DNA of 64,000 nucleotides from Eremothecium cymbalariae DBVPG#7215 (Eukaryota; Ascomycota; Saccharomycetes; Saccharomycetales; Saccharomycetaceae): positions 62,001-126,000 of the forward strand of contig NC_016449.1 in the NCBI RefSeq assembly GCF_000235365.1. Direction: 5' to 3'. Positions 1 through 9,143 of this stretch are shown one piece after another (positions within the stretch are counted from its first letter, which is position 1; every line of letters starts with the position of its first letter). Below the pieces are notes generated by a model, which saw only the letters and a list, made by a program, of their open reading frames with translations, was not told the origin of the DNA and searched no databases. The position numbers were made by a program, and so were the translations under genes.

Positions 1-8
1 TAAAGATT

Positions 9-785
9 CTACCTGCCGAAGATGTTATTATTGGGAGAGGTTTGATTAATATATTTTAAAATTTCTTTTGGCATCATGGATGAAACGTCTTGTGTATAGA
101 GCAGTCTCCTAATATCAGATGATGATATTTGAGAGTGTTCTTCAGTGTTCAGCTCAATATGTATCTTTGAAGCCCATACTCTTGGAATATTTGGTTCATA
201 TGTACCCTTAGAAATATCTTTTACATAGTTCAACTGATATTTCTCATTATCCTTGGAACCCCTAGTTAAACAATATAGTTCAGATTTAGTCATAAATTGG
301 GATAACACTTCACTGATAGGTAGCGGAAGATAGTACTTCGGGTCAAATATCCTCACAAGTGTATCAAAACCAACTAAATACACTGTTGTACCTTCGAAAC
401 ACATTTCATTTTGGATTGCCAACGACTTCTCAACAAATTTTCCGAACATAGTGATTGCAACAGAGGTATGTACGTTATCCCGTTGTAAAATATCAGCTGC
501 AATACACATCATACCTAATCTTTTATCAAAACTGGCCGGCTGAGTCACTTTGTCTGCGTTATTAATTGATAGAAGGAGTAATACATGTACATCAGAATTT
601 GAATAATAATTGACAGCTGATTTTACTAAATGAATATGACCCAGATGGGGTGGGTTAAATGAAGCATCTAAAACCAATAATCTCTGTTGTTTTGACAACG
701 AAACCAGGTTATATATAAGTTGGAACGGTCTTTTAGCTTTCTGGAAATCTCGTAAGATAGTTGCAAAATCCAGAATAGCATTCAT
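9..785 (-). CDS. POF1: Pof1-like nicotinamide mononucleotide adenylyltransferase
   Basis: A 258-residue protein, the same length as S. cerevisiae Pof1 (YCL047C). It should join NMN and ATP to make NAD. Near residues 44-50 it has NPPHLGH, the HxGH nucleotide-binding motif of nucleotidyltransferases. Near the C terminus (around residues 219-227) it has ISSSDIRR, the ISSTxxR-type motif of NMNAT enzymes. The longest open frame begins one codon earlier at a TTG, so I take the ATG at 783-785. It is followed by EMC1 on the same strand, the same adjacency as in S. cerevisiae. The identification rests on motifs, length and synteny. The family assignment is firm; the exact cellular role of Pof1, which has also been linked to ER quality control, is less so. 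Confidence 0.9.
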   Translation of the reverse strand: MNAILDFATILRDFQKAKRPFQLIYNLVSLSKQQRLLVLDASFNPPHLGHIHLVKSAVNYYSNSDVHVLLLLSINNADKVTQPASFDKRLGMMCIAADILQRDNVHTSVAITMFGKFVEKSLAIQNEMCFEGTTVYLVGFDTLVRIFDPKYYLPLPISEVLSQFMTKSELYCLTRGSKDNEKYQLNYVKDISKGTYEPNIPRVWASKIHIELNTEEHSQISSSDIRRLLYTQDVSSMMPKEILKYINQTSPNNNIFGR

Positions 786-1049
786 CAATAAACACTTACT
801 ATCTGACTGGAAACTGAAGATTGTAGATCGCCTAAAATTCCTATTTTAAAAGGCTAGCCATGCACCACGTTAGTTGAATTATGATGCTTATAACAGAGAA
901 ACGTTTGTTCCTAGAATTGAAGGTCACATGAAGTCCGTGTTTTCAGCAATTGTCCCCATAATTTTCAGACAGTCCAATTGACCGATCGATTAAAATAGTA
1001 AATAAAAGCTATTTTATATGAATATGTTAGTTTATTTGGAAATACAGTC

Positions 1050-3254
1050 CTACAAATAGTTCTCCTTAACTAACCATTTCGACTTGAGTTTTCTAGTGTC
1101 CACGATTGGTCTCAGGAAATAGCATACGCATAGAAGACCGATAATGGTAGCAAAGAGTTTGCCCTTTTCAAAGCTTGGGCTCAATTTATCGAATTGAGAA
1201 GATGGCGAGATCTTAGTACAAAATATATCATGGCTTAAACTGCAAATCAATGAAGTAGATTCGAGATTTGTAGCAATAGAGATTAATTTTGCTTTGTTTC
1301 CATCAACTATATTTCTGTGGTGGGTGATAATAAAGTTGTCATTAATTGGAATAGTGCTGACATATGGAGCAGCCATAAATTCCTGTAAGTCTGTAGCAGA
1401 CATTTTTGACTTTTCCACGCTTCTCGCATTGAGCAAGAATTTTGGAAGATAGGTAATCTGTCCATTCTCTAATTTGAGAACTATTGCCTTACTGGTAATA
1501 CCAAATTTGGTTCTTGATATTATCATTTCCTTAATTACCTCTGGAAATATAAAGGACTGCGAAACAAACTGAGGTCTGATATCATTTTTCAGAGCATCTT
1601 GCACAATTGAACCAACTGACACTCTCGAATTAGGTTGAAGCGATTCATACATTTCAATTACTGAAATTCTTTGCTCTGCGACAATATTGTGGCTGAAATA
1701 GGAGTATATTATCCAGTGCTCTCCAAAAACTAAGTTAATTGGCTGATCCAAATTCAGTGTGTTATTTTCATAAACGCTGTGGATAATATTTCCAGTAACC
1801 AAATCTACAACGTTGACAGTAATGAGGTTCAATTTTTTATTCCCAACAATATAAGAAGCCAAGTTAGGGTTCAGATATCTGTATAGGACTGTTCTGTTAC
1901 CTAAAATTGTGCCAATATTTGAAACAGGAGCATCATCTCTTGGTGCAAATGCTACGATCTCTTCATCTTCTTGTGTTTCTATTTTCCATATTTGATGAAG
2001 AGCACCGTTTTCAACAATATAAGCGTTAATAGAGCTACTAGTGTGATCAACGATAACAGAACTGAAGTCATTTATGCTGTTATCAGCAAACATGATGGTA
2101 GATCCATCAGAGCCCCTTAGATAAAAGTCATCGGAAGACCCCAGCCGTCCGACCTTCTCAGTCGCAAACTCAGTAGCTTTTTGCTTAATGTGTGGTTCAT
2201 ATTGATTTCTAAGATCAACTACCAATGTAAGACCCCTGTTCGTAAAAATGAATATTTCTGATTCTTTCTTAGCAGTCTCCAAGGCAATAATATCTGATAA
2301 ATTAGTGTCAATGGCCCACAATTTTTCACCATTCTCCATATTAATTGCTGCGATTTTCCCTTTCTTAGTCGCAACTATCAATTTCTTCAGGAAGCCAAAC
2401 TTTAAATTACGTTGCTTCAGAGTTTCTTCTTCATCTTCCTTGAGAATATCAGTGAGTATAGCTCCAGGAGATTTCTTATGATGAACTAATAAATGCTTCA
2501 ATCTTCCCCAATTTTGTTTCACACGATAGATATACGCACGAAAAATATTCAGAGATCCTTCAGTGTTCCATTCAGAATATATCATATTAGTGTTGTTGTC
2601 GACTTCAGAAACATAGGTAAAATCGACAATATCGGTTATTGATTCATCTCTTGACCATTTATTTGTTAGTTCACCATCATGGTATTCACTGTAGTAATAA
2701 AAATCATTGTGTTCCACCAAAAGAGACAGATAACCAACCTGATCTGTATCAACGTACTTAATAGTGCGAGGTTCATTAGGTAAAACAGCGTGGAAAATCT
2801 CTAAATCAGTAATCTTATCCAATACCTTCAGTTTATCACCCTCGAATCTGATTCCAGAGTAATTAGGAATGCATGAACTTTGAAATCCTCCGACATATGT
2901 ACCCAGATGAAAACTGTTTTCGGTATCAATTAGCTCGAATTGACCCCTACCAACTTTCAATATCATTTTCTTCCCCCCGTCTACCAACATTAAATCAAAA
3001 GCCTTAAATGGTACTGGCCGTCTGTACAAAATTTTACCATCTGTTCTGTTTACAGAGGAAAGCATTGATTGATCTCCTAAGTCTGATAATATCAAGAATG
3101 AACCATGATTGTCTTCTATCACACACTTGTACTCCCCGATGTTCATCCATTGCCAATCCGATTTATAAGCTTCATCCTGAAATACTGCAAAGGCAACACG
3201 TCCAAAATATACACCTGCTAGTAGCAGACTAATAAGTCTCCCAAACGCCCTCAT
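1050..3254 (-). CDS. EMC1: ER membrane protein complex subunit 1
   Basis: A 734-residue protein matching Emc1 (YCL045C, about 760 residues), the large lumenal subunit of the EMC insertase that places tail-anchored and multi-pass proteins in the ER membrane. It has an N-terminal signal sequence (residues 1-23, a hydrophobic run ending near AFA), a long lumenal beta-propeller-like region, and one C-terminal membrane segment at about residues 700-718 followed by a basic tail. The start ATG is at 3252-3254, directly before the signal sequence. It lies between POF1 and MGR1 as in S. cerevisiae. Nothing about it is unusual. Confidence 0.93.
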   Translation of the reverse strand: MRAFGRLISLLLAGVYFGRVAFAVFQDEAYKSDWQWMNIGEYKCVIEDNHGSFLILSDLGDQSMLSSVNRTDGKILYRRPVPFKAFDLMLVDGGKKMILKVGRGQFELIDTENSFHLGTYVGGFQSSCIPNYSGIRFEGDKLKVLDKITDLEIFHAVLPNEPRTIKYVDTDQVGYLSLLVEHNDFYYYSEYHDGELTNKWSRDESITDIVDFTYVSEVDNNTNMIYSEWNTEGSLNIFRAYIYRVKQNWGRLKHLLVHHKKSPGAILTDILKEDEEETLKQRNLKFGFLKKLIVATKKGKIAAINMENGEKLWAIDTNLSDIIALETAKKESEIFIFTNRGLTLVVDLRNQYEPHIKQKATEFATEKVGRLGSSDDFYLRGSDGSTIMFADNSINDFSSVIVDHTSSSINAYIVENGALHQIWKIETQEDEEIVAFAPRDDAPVSNIGTILGNRTVLYRYLNPNLASYIVGNKKLNLITVNVVDLVTGNIIHSVYENNTLNLDQPINLVFGEHWIIYSYFSHNIVAEQRISVIEMYESLQPNSRVSVGSIVQDALKNDIRPQFVSQSFIFPEVIKEMIISRTKFGITSKAIVLKLENGQITYLPKFLLNARSVEKSKMSATDLQEFMAAPYVSTIPINDNFIITHHRNIVDGNKAKLISIATNLESTSLICSLSHDIFCTKISPSSQFDKLSPSFEKGKLFATIIGLLCVCYFLRPIVDTRKLKSKWLVKENYL

Positions 3255-3505
3255 TGTTTCACTTTACTTCTACCGCCCTCAGCTTATTCAGGATTAATCA
3301 AGTTTCTGTTCAGGTGTTCCCACCAAGCCTGTAAAGCTGAATAAGGTCAAGGCGCACATTGTACGAATTTCACAGTTGCCAAGATTCTGACACCTGAGAT
3401 GACGGTATACCACATTTTAATGAGCTACAAGGAAGAAACATTCTACCAATTTTAGCGTTCTAATTGTAATATGGAGTTTAATGCCAAATTTATGTAACTT
3501 AATAC

Positions 3506-4714
3506 CTACTCGGCACTTCTAGGAGTGGGTTCTGTGTCTTCGTATAAACTATTTCTTGGTTGCGCCACTACTACGTCTTCCCCCTCACCAATAAGTTCTT
3601 GCGGCGACCTTACGGTGGGCAAGAATTTAATGCTTAGGGAGGTATCCAATGCTAAATTGATCCAAGGGTTATGCAGGGACCACATCTCACGCAAATCTAT
3701 ATCATCTGCAGAGTCATACGTAATATCCATAGTCACACCCCTAATGCCCTGGTCTGACAATTTTATTGATAACGGAATGCTGTGTGACGGCGTTGAATCT
3801 AACAAGGTTCTTATACGTTCCCTATTCTTACGATTAATTTCAGTAAGAAATTCTAGTTCTGCCTTTCTTTCAGAAGCGTGTTTTGTATCATCAATTATTT
3901 TTTTGGAATTCGTGTGATGCAAAATGTCGTACATATCCAAATTGTGTTCCAGTTTGTCAAGGAAATCGGAAAATGATAGCGGTTTGTAATCGAGAGGCCC
4001 TAACCACTTAGTGACCAAGTTTTCAGCGTTTGCTTGGGCCCTCGCTACTGCCACCCCTTGCTTCACCTCGGGTATATTCACGGACAGGGTTGTACCACTG
4101 TTTGCATCTCGAACTTTGAACCTCATCGGGTCAACGCCTTCATGGTAATACTTCACTACATCATTAAAAAATTGTTTATCACGCACGCATTTCGCCTGTT
4201 CCTCCCAAGGATCATATTCCAGAAGCGTTAACCTCGATGCTTCTAACATTGACTGCGCTAAAAGCACAGTCCCCGTAGTCAAATAAATAACCCTTTTGAT
4301 ATTGGCGAACCTTTTTGAATAAAAAAAGCCAGTTCTTTCACCGACCCTTCGATGGAAAGAATAAGTGCCCCCAAACTCTGGGAAAAGATGTGTCGTCACG
4401 TACATACCTCCAAATGTGGTTGAGAACCTATTTAAACTGGGGAAGTCAGAGATATCCCTTTTAATGACTTTAGGTCCCAGGTTCCTAAACTTGCACATGA
4501 AAAATAGCCCTACTAGTGTTTGGGCAGTCACAAGAGACCATAATCCGACCCTATTATCAGATGCAGGTACAAGGGGTCCCCAGAATTTTAACCCCAAACT
4601 TGGCCTCGAATAGAATTGACTTCTGATATCTTTTTCAGGCTTCTCCGGATCCTTAGAAGGTACCCTATTAAAACTAGAGCCCTTTCCCCCAGTCGGTGGT
4701 GTGAATAATGACAT
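3506..4714 (-). CDS. MGR1: Mgr1, i-AAA protease adaptor subunit
   Basis: A 402-residue protein corresponding to Mgr1 (YCL044C, 417 residues), a substrate adaptor of the Yme1 i-AAA protease in the mitochondrial inner membrane. It starts MSLFTPPTGG, like the MAVFTPPSG start of the yeast protein. It carries the conserved RPSLGLKFWGPLVPA stretch, two membrane segments, and a central region with KYYHEGVDP and NIPEVKQ. The longest frame runs back to a TTG at 4772-4774; the ATG at 4712-4714 matches the family N terminus and is preferred. A TGATTGG (CCAAT-type, possible Hap2/3/4/5 site) lies at 4816-4822 upstream. Confidence 0.9.
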   Translation of the reverse strand: MSLFTPPTGGKGSSFNRVPSKDPEKPEKDIRSQFYSRPSLGLKFWGPLVPASDNRVGLWSLVTAQTLVGLFFMCKFRNLGPKVIKRDISDFPSLNRFSTTFGGMYVTTHLFPEFGGTYSFHRRVGERTGFFYSKRFANIKRVIYLTTGTVLLAQSMLEASRLTLLEYDPWEEQAKCVRDKQFFNDVVKYYHEGVDPMRFKVRDANSGTTLSVNIPEVKQGVAVARAQANAENLVTKWLGPLDYKPLSFSDFLDKLEHNLDMYDILHHTNSKKIIDDTKHASERKAELEFLTEINRKNRERIRTLLDSTPSHSIPLSIKLSDQGIRGVTMDITYDSADDIDLREMWSLHNPWINLALDTSLSIKFLPTVRSPQELIGEGEDVVVAQPRNSLYEDTEPTPRSAE

Positions 4715-5084
4715 TATGGGATTCTTATGAAATATGATATTCCTGTTACCTATTAATACCTCATTAACTAGCAATAGCCAAGTAGTTCTACGCGCTGTTG
4801 AAGAGAAGCGATGTTTGATTGGCTAAATTCTCGTCTCAAAACTGACAACGTTCCAAGTGATCAATGGCTTCTTGTCCAAACGAACGACGAAGGACGATGA
4901 CGAAGAGCGAAGATATTTGGTGAAGAGAGTAAGAGGGAATATAATATATTACTGATTGCCTCCCGCAATCCTTACAAAAACTACGTACTCTGTATAGTCT
5001 ACATGTGGGCAAAAAAATTGACCAAATGTATGTGGCGGTAATATATGGTTTCATTGTTCCCTTTGATTCGCGCAATCTCTAATA
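4715..5084. other. MGR1 promoter and PDI1 3' region
   Basis: This 370-bp stretch separates the 3' end of PDI1 from the 5' end of MGR1, both on the minus strand. It holds a CCAAT-type element (TGATTGG, 4816-4822) upstream of MGR1. A 79-codon open frame on the minus strand (4836-5075) has no recognisable features and is not called. Confidence 0.5.
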
Positions 5085-6629
5085 CTATAACTCATCATGT
5101 TCCAGATCCTCCTCTGCTGGCACTCCGTCTTCGGTGACAGCGTCTCCGGAATTGCCCTTTATTAGATGTTTCCCATCAAACTTGTGGGCACCATTCTCAG
5201 CGATGAATTTTACGAAAGCCTCTACAGATCTTTGGGATTCGAAGGTAACAGGTTCAGAGTCTTTACCAGCTGGGTACAAAATAATCGTTGGGAAACCTTG
5301 GATTTCAACTTGGACGTCATTCAATGTAGCGTCGATATCAGCGATCAAGATCTTATCTTTGCTATCCTCGTCGGAGGCGTATAGGTCGGCTAACTGTTCG
5401 TACACAGGGGCTAAAGTTTTACAGTGTCCACACCATGGTGCGTAGTACTTGACTAGAACGTCCTTATCTTTGTCAGAAATAATATCATCGTGGGTCTTAC
5501 CAACTAACTTGTAAACGTTATTTTCTTGGACTTCTGGGACCTCTTCAGATTTAATTATTGGTTCTAACTTACCAGCAATGAACTTTTTGATAAATTCCGT
5601 GACTTGCTTCTTATCTAGAGTCAAGGGAGTAGTTAACGCCTCATATTCCTCGTCAGATAACTGTGGTAAGCTGTATTTTAAATTATCGAACATTTTGTGG
5701 ATAACGAACAATGGGAACTGTTGTTTGACACTCAAGCTTTCAGCGAATCTACCATGTTTGGTAGCATCAATACCACCGAACGCAATCTCACCTCTGTACT
5801 GTTTACCTAAACTGACGAAAAATTCTTCATACTCTGCACGCTCCTCAGGAGAAGTATAGAAGAAATAAGCGACTGGAAGACCACTGGACCTGTAAGAACT
5901 GAAAGTAGAGGCATCCACATCACCGAAATAAGGAAGACTTTCAACCTTTAACCAAGCAGTCAAACTGTCGATAGTGAAGTTATCGCCGTTGTAATAAATA
6001 GGCTCCTCCTCGCCTTGCAAATAGAGACCCAACTTCGAATCACTTTCAGGATATTGAACAAAAGAATAAGAGTGTCTGTGACTTTCCGCAAGCTCATGGA
6101 AGGTTTCATTCAAATCAGAAACACCTCCATCAACAACAAGTATATCTTCAGACTCCTTAACTATCTTGGCAAACTGTTCGGCAGCATCATTCCCTTGAAC
6201 AACACGCACAGAGGGCTCGTTCTGCTTCAACATGTAACTTACAATGGAAGAAGCTTTTCTGTCCCCCATATACTGCGTACCCAACTCCGGCTCACCATTT
6301 CTAAATATCTTCAAAGTAGGATAACTTCCGATAGATTGTTCCTGACATAGCTCCTTCTCCTTTTCACAGTCGATTTGTGCTAAATAAATCTCACTCTCCA
6401 CTAGCTCAGCTGCTGCCTCAACAAATTCAGGACCTAATCTCTTACAATGTCCACACCATGGAGCATAAAACTCCGCTAACACCAATGAATGCTCTTTCAA
6501 GAAACTCCTAAAATCCTCTAATCCCAACTTTACTACCTTCGAGTCTTCGGGTGCTGTGGCCTCCTCCGCCCTAGCGCACAATGCCAGCCCAGAGGCTAAC
6601 GCCAACATCACTTTCTTATTGAACAACAT
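5085..6629 (-). CDS. PDI1: Protein disulfide isomerase
   Basis: A 514-residue ER lumenal thiol oxidoreductase that forms and rearranges disulfides in secretory proteins; S. cerevisiae Pdi1 has 522 residues. The order is signal peptide (about 1-20), catalytic domain a with CGHC at 59-62, domains b and b', catalytic domain a' with CGHC at 400-403, an acidic tail, and the ER retrieval signal HDEL at the very end. Both active sites are intact. In S. cerevisiae the duplicates are PDI1 and EUG1; here one gene stands for both, next to GRH1, which neighbours EUG1. The upstream region has a long TATA box and a UPR-type element. Confidence 0.97.
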   Translation of the reverse strand: MLFNKKVMLALASGLALCARAEEATAPEDSKVVKLGLEDFRSFLKEHSLVLAEFYAPWCGHCKRLGPEFVEAAAELVESEIYLAQIDCEKEKELCQEQSIGSYPTLKIFRNGEPELGTQYMGDRKASSIVSYMLKQNEPSVRVVQGNDAAEQFAKIVKESEDILVVDGGVSDLNETFHELAESHRHSYSFVQYPESDSKLGLYLQGEEEPIYYNGDNFTIDSLTAWLKVESLPYFGDVDASTFSSYRSSGLPVAYFFYTSPEERAEYEEFFVSLGKQYRGEIAFGGIDATKHGRFAESLSVKQQFPLFVIHKMFDNLKYSLPQLSDEEYEALTTPLTLDKKQVTEFIKKFIAGKLEPIIKSEEVPEVQENNVYKLVGKTHDDIISDKDKDVLVKYYAPWCGHCKTLAPVYEQLADLYASDEDSKDKILIADIDATLNDVQVEIQGFPTIILYPAGKDSEPVTFESQRSVEAFVKFIAENGAHKFDGKHLIKGNSGDAVTEDGVPAEEDLEHDEL

Positions 6630-6745
6630 CCTTAGGCTTTCCTTAGGTCTCGTAAACAGAAGTCTAAACCTGTATCAACTGTGATCAAAAGTACCTGGAG
6701 TACTCTGGTCTGCTTTACAATCAAAGGGTGGCAAATCCTATTTTT

Positions 6746-6756
6746 TATATATATAA
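6746..6756 (-). promoter_or_regulatory. TATA box of PDI1
   Basis: TATATATATAA lies about 120 bp upstream of the PDI1 ATG. The position and match are typical for an inducible, strongly expressed yeast gene. Confidence 0.5.
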
Positions 6757-6808
6757 GGAATCCTTGTCCGCCCAAAGGCTTAGTGGTCAGCTGATTCCAA
6801 AAGAAGGA

Positions 6809-6815
6809 CACCGTG
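6809..6815. promoter_or_regulatory. Possible unfolded-protein response element before PDI1
   Basis: CACCGTG fits the short yeast UPRE pattern CANCNTG bound by Hac1 and lies about 180 bp upstream of the PDI1 start. PDI1 is a known UPR target in S. cerevisiae. The motif is short, so chance is a real alternative. Confidence 0.3.
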
Positions 6816-6912
6816 GTGAAAACATATAGCGATTATTATGTAAGCCGACAAAGGTGTAGATATACGTATTGTGTTCCTAAACGATTTATTTGGGGAGACA
6901 ATATGCAAGAAC

Positions 6913-8013
6913 TTAGCTGCCTCCTGTACCGTGGTGGACGGGAGGTGGTGGGGGGAGAGGGGTTGAGGTACTTGAGATGTTAGGGCTTTTGTCCCTTCCT
7001 TGTAGGAAGTATTCCTCCATGGCAGAAGAAGCATTTGGATTGGTGTGCCGTTTCTTCTTGTGAACAGGAGGAGGCACTGCAAAGTTGCCGGTTGGTTGTG
7101 GGGTTGGGGGTGATGAAGTTTGTGCAGGCTCTTTGGGGGTAGCAGTGATGTGGTGCGGGTCAATTTTTGTTGCCGGTATGAAAGTATCTTTTGGGTTTGA
7201 GGAAGGATCATCAGTTGTTGGCGGAAAGCTGGTTTTTGGTTGAGGGATTCTGTGGATGAAGCCGTATCCAACCGCACAACCTAGTCTTCCTTCGTGGCCA
7301 ATTTGGACAGTCACTGGTCTGACGCAATCGTGGGCGACATTGTAGACGTATAGAACGAGCTCGTGGTTGGCTTTCGACCTGACAATGTCCTGTAGGATAG
7401 TTTCTCCTCCTGTGGCTAATAACCCATCCTGGCAGCCGATGATGTAGTCTTCACCTGGAACTAGGCCACTTGCAACGGCAGGGCCGTTCGGGATGTTGAT
7501 ATTTAAAACGTGGTATGTGTAGGTTGCTCCAAGTAGCGGTGCCCATTGTACAGAGAACCCCAACGTTTCAAACAGTGCGTGTGTGTTTTCACTAACTTCA
7601 GAGTCCAAGGGGATATCTTCAACCGTATTTTTAGCTATGATATGGATGTATTCATCCCTGTATGACCCACCTTTACCAGACCATATGTTGAAAAGCACAC
7701 CGGCACCACAATGGCTGTTCAAGACCTTGAAGATAGCATTGTAGTCTGGATATAGAAATCCATGCTGATTCACAATCATCGGTAATGGGTTGTTGTCGAT
7801 TCCTACAATGTAATCGAAAAACGATGTCACCTGAAGCTGCGATTCTTCAACTTTCACCACTCTAAGACCATGTAGTGAGTTGGTTGTATCATTTCCTGGG
7901 ATAAGCAAGTTGGACGGAATAGACTGAAAATACGAATCCAGTGACCTATCCAATGAGATGTCGTGTACCGATTGTTCAAACGTCTTCACCAAATTCTTCG
8001 CGATTCTAAACAT
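6913..8013 (-). CDS. GRH1: GRASP-family Golgi stacking protein Grh1
   Basis: A 366-residue homologue of Grh1 (YDR517W, 372 residues), the yeast GRASP65/55 relative on early Golgi and ER exit-site membranes. Grh1 works with the coiled-coil partner Bug1 and in unconventional secretion. It begins MFRIAKNLVKTFEQSV, the amphipathic helix whose acetylated N terminus targets S. cerevisiae Grh1 to membranes. Two PDZ-like GRASP domains follow (about residues 50-250), with the conserved DEDYIIGCQDGLLATGGE-type stretch. The tail is proline-rich and probably disordered, ending in a run of prolines. Its place between the PDI1 and GLK1 orthologues shows the ancestral order, since in S. cerevisiae it survives only on chromosome IV. 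Confidence 0.95.
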   Translation of the reverse strand: MFRIAKNLVKTFEQSVHDISLDRSLDSYFQSIPSNLLIPGNDTTNSLHGLRVVKVEESQLQVTSFFDYIVGIDNNPLPMIVNQHGFLYPDYNAIFKVLNSHCGAGVLFNIWSGKGGSYRDEYIHIIAKNTVEDIPLDSEVSENTHALFETLGFSVQWAPLLGATYTYHVLNINIPNGPAVASGLVPGEDYIIGCQDGLLATGGETILQDIVRSKANHELVLYVYNVAHDCVRPVTVQIGHEGRLGCAVGYGFIHRIPQPKTSFPPTTDDPSSNPKDTFIPATKIDPHHITATPKEPAQTSSPPTPQPTGNFAVPPPVHKKKRHTNPNASSAMEEYFLQGRDKSPNISSTSTPLPPPPPVHHGTGGS

Positions 8014-9143
8014 GGTTGGTACTTATAGTATTGCAGTCAGCATAGAATAATCAAAACTGACCCTTTTCCCTGTTACCTCTTGCTTAGATTTATCGTTAGA
8101 CGCATCCATTTTGCACTAACAAGTCAAATCTGAAAGTTTGGAGTATTAATTAGGACTAAAAATCGCCTACTCTTGGTCACGTGATATTCATGCTGAATAT
8201 TTTCCTGCATATCGGGTGCAATGTCCCTATAAGTTCTTTTAATGCGTTGAACTCCTCGACCTCTGGTTTTCACAAGAATTTTGAACATTAAATCTGAAAA
8301 ATTCGTTTTAAAAATCCGACGGAGGCAGGCCTTCTAGGCCATCAGGCAACCTGCCCCAGCCAAGCTCCAACTCTAGTCATGCAATCACACTGCTCTAACT
8401 GATGAAGGGATAATTCACCCGTACCTTTGCCTCACGTGCTCCCAAAGGCAGGCAGGCGGAGGAGTGGAGTTAAAACATTATATTGCCGTACGTAATTTCC
8501 TATTTTTATGCTCCCCTGCTGTAAAAATAGCTTAAGCCCCAAAAATGTCAACGTTAAATGTGTTTGACCGTTTTTTTATATTATGCATAAAAAAAACTAA
8601 GTTATATTTCTCCGGGATAAAAACAATTTGAAAACCTCGCCATGGCTTTCCGAGCTGATATCTCCCTTCCGTCGTTCTTTATCTTGTACTTTGCAAAAAT
8701 GCGAAAGTTGTGTTACATTGTTGTCTCGAGGGGCGTATATGCAGGAAGCTGCGCTTACTTAATATTAATTTGTGCGGGGGTGGAGGTTTTAGTGGGGAGA
8801 AGGTGCTATGCGGGAAAAATTATATGCAACGGGAAATCTTTGTGTGCACTGCGGTGTATTCTTTGTAGTCCGTCATGCGCTACTCATATTCAGGTTCTTT
8901 TTAAATGCGTATTTCTTTTCTGTTTTGCTTAAGCAATTACGATAGCGTGACTTATCAAATTACAGGAGGCAATGTAAAGTATATATATAATATCTGTATA
9001 AACAGTGAAGTAGAAAAATCGTGCCCTAAAGGAGGGAGTTGAAGGAGTATTGAGTGCACCTTGTTTGTCTAAGTTTTGTTTTTATTTAAGGTTCCCTGCC
9101 AGCTATTTAGGATTCGTGAATTAATTGGTAATATTTTAGAATC
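8014..9143. other. Intergenic region: divergent promoters of GRH1 and GLK1
   Basis: This 1.1-kb region holds a TCACGTGA palindrome (8177-8184), a TCACGTGC variant (8432-8439), and a GC-rich patch with repeated GGCAGG/CCTGCC units (about 8321-8460). A GCGGGG preceded by AT-rich sequence (8774-8779) resembles a Mig1 site, which would fit glucose repression of GLK1. A long TATA box at 8980-8990 lies about 155 bp before GLK1. A 96-codon ATG frame at 8642-8932 is cysteine-rich, low in typical codons and matches nothing I know, so it is not called. Confidence 0.5.
8177..8184. promoter_or_regulatory. TCACGTGA palindrome (Cbf1-type E-box)
   Basis: A perfect TCACGTGA lies about 165 bp upstream of GRH1. 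It is one of seven copies in promoters of this window. Cbf1 is the expected binder. Confidence 0.5.

Noticed and set aside
4836..5075. 79-codon minus-strand frame between PDI1 and MGR1
   Set aside because: No conserved features; it lies in the 3' region of PDI1 and promoter of MGR1.
8177..8660. Centromere suspicion: TCACGTGA (CDEI-like) with AT-rich DNA and TTTCCGA nearby
   Set aside because: The essential CCGAA core of CDEIII is missing (CCGAG instead) and spacing does not fit; synteny also places the centromere elsewhere.
8642..8932. 96-codon ATG frame upstream of GLK1
   Set aside because: Composition is atypical, with many cysteines, no family resemblance, and it lies in the promoter region of GLK1.
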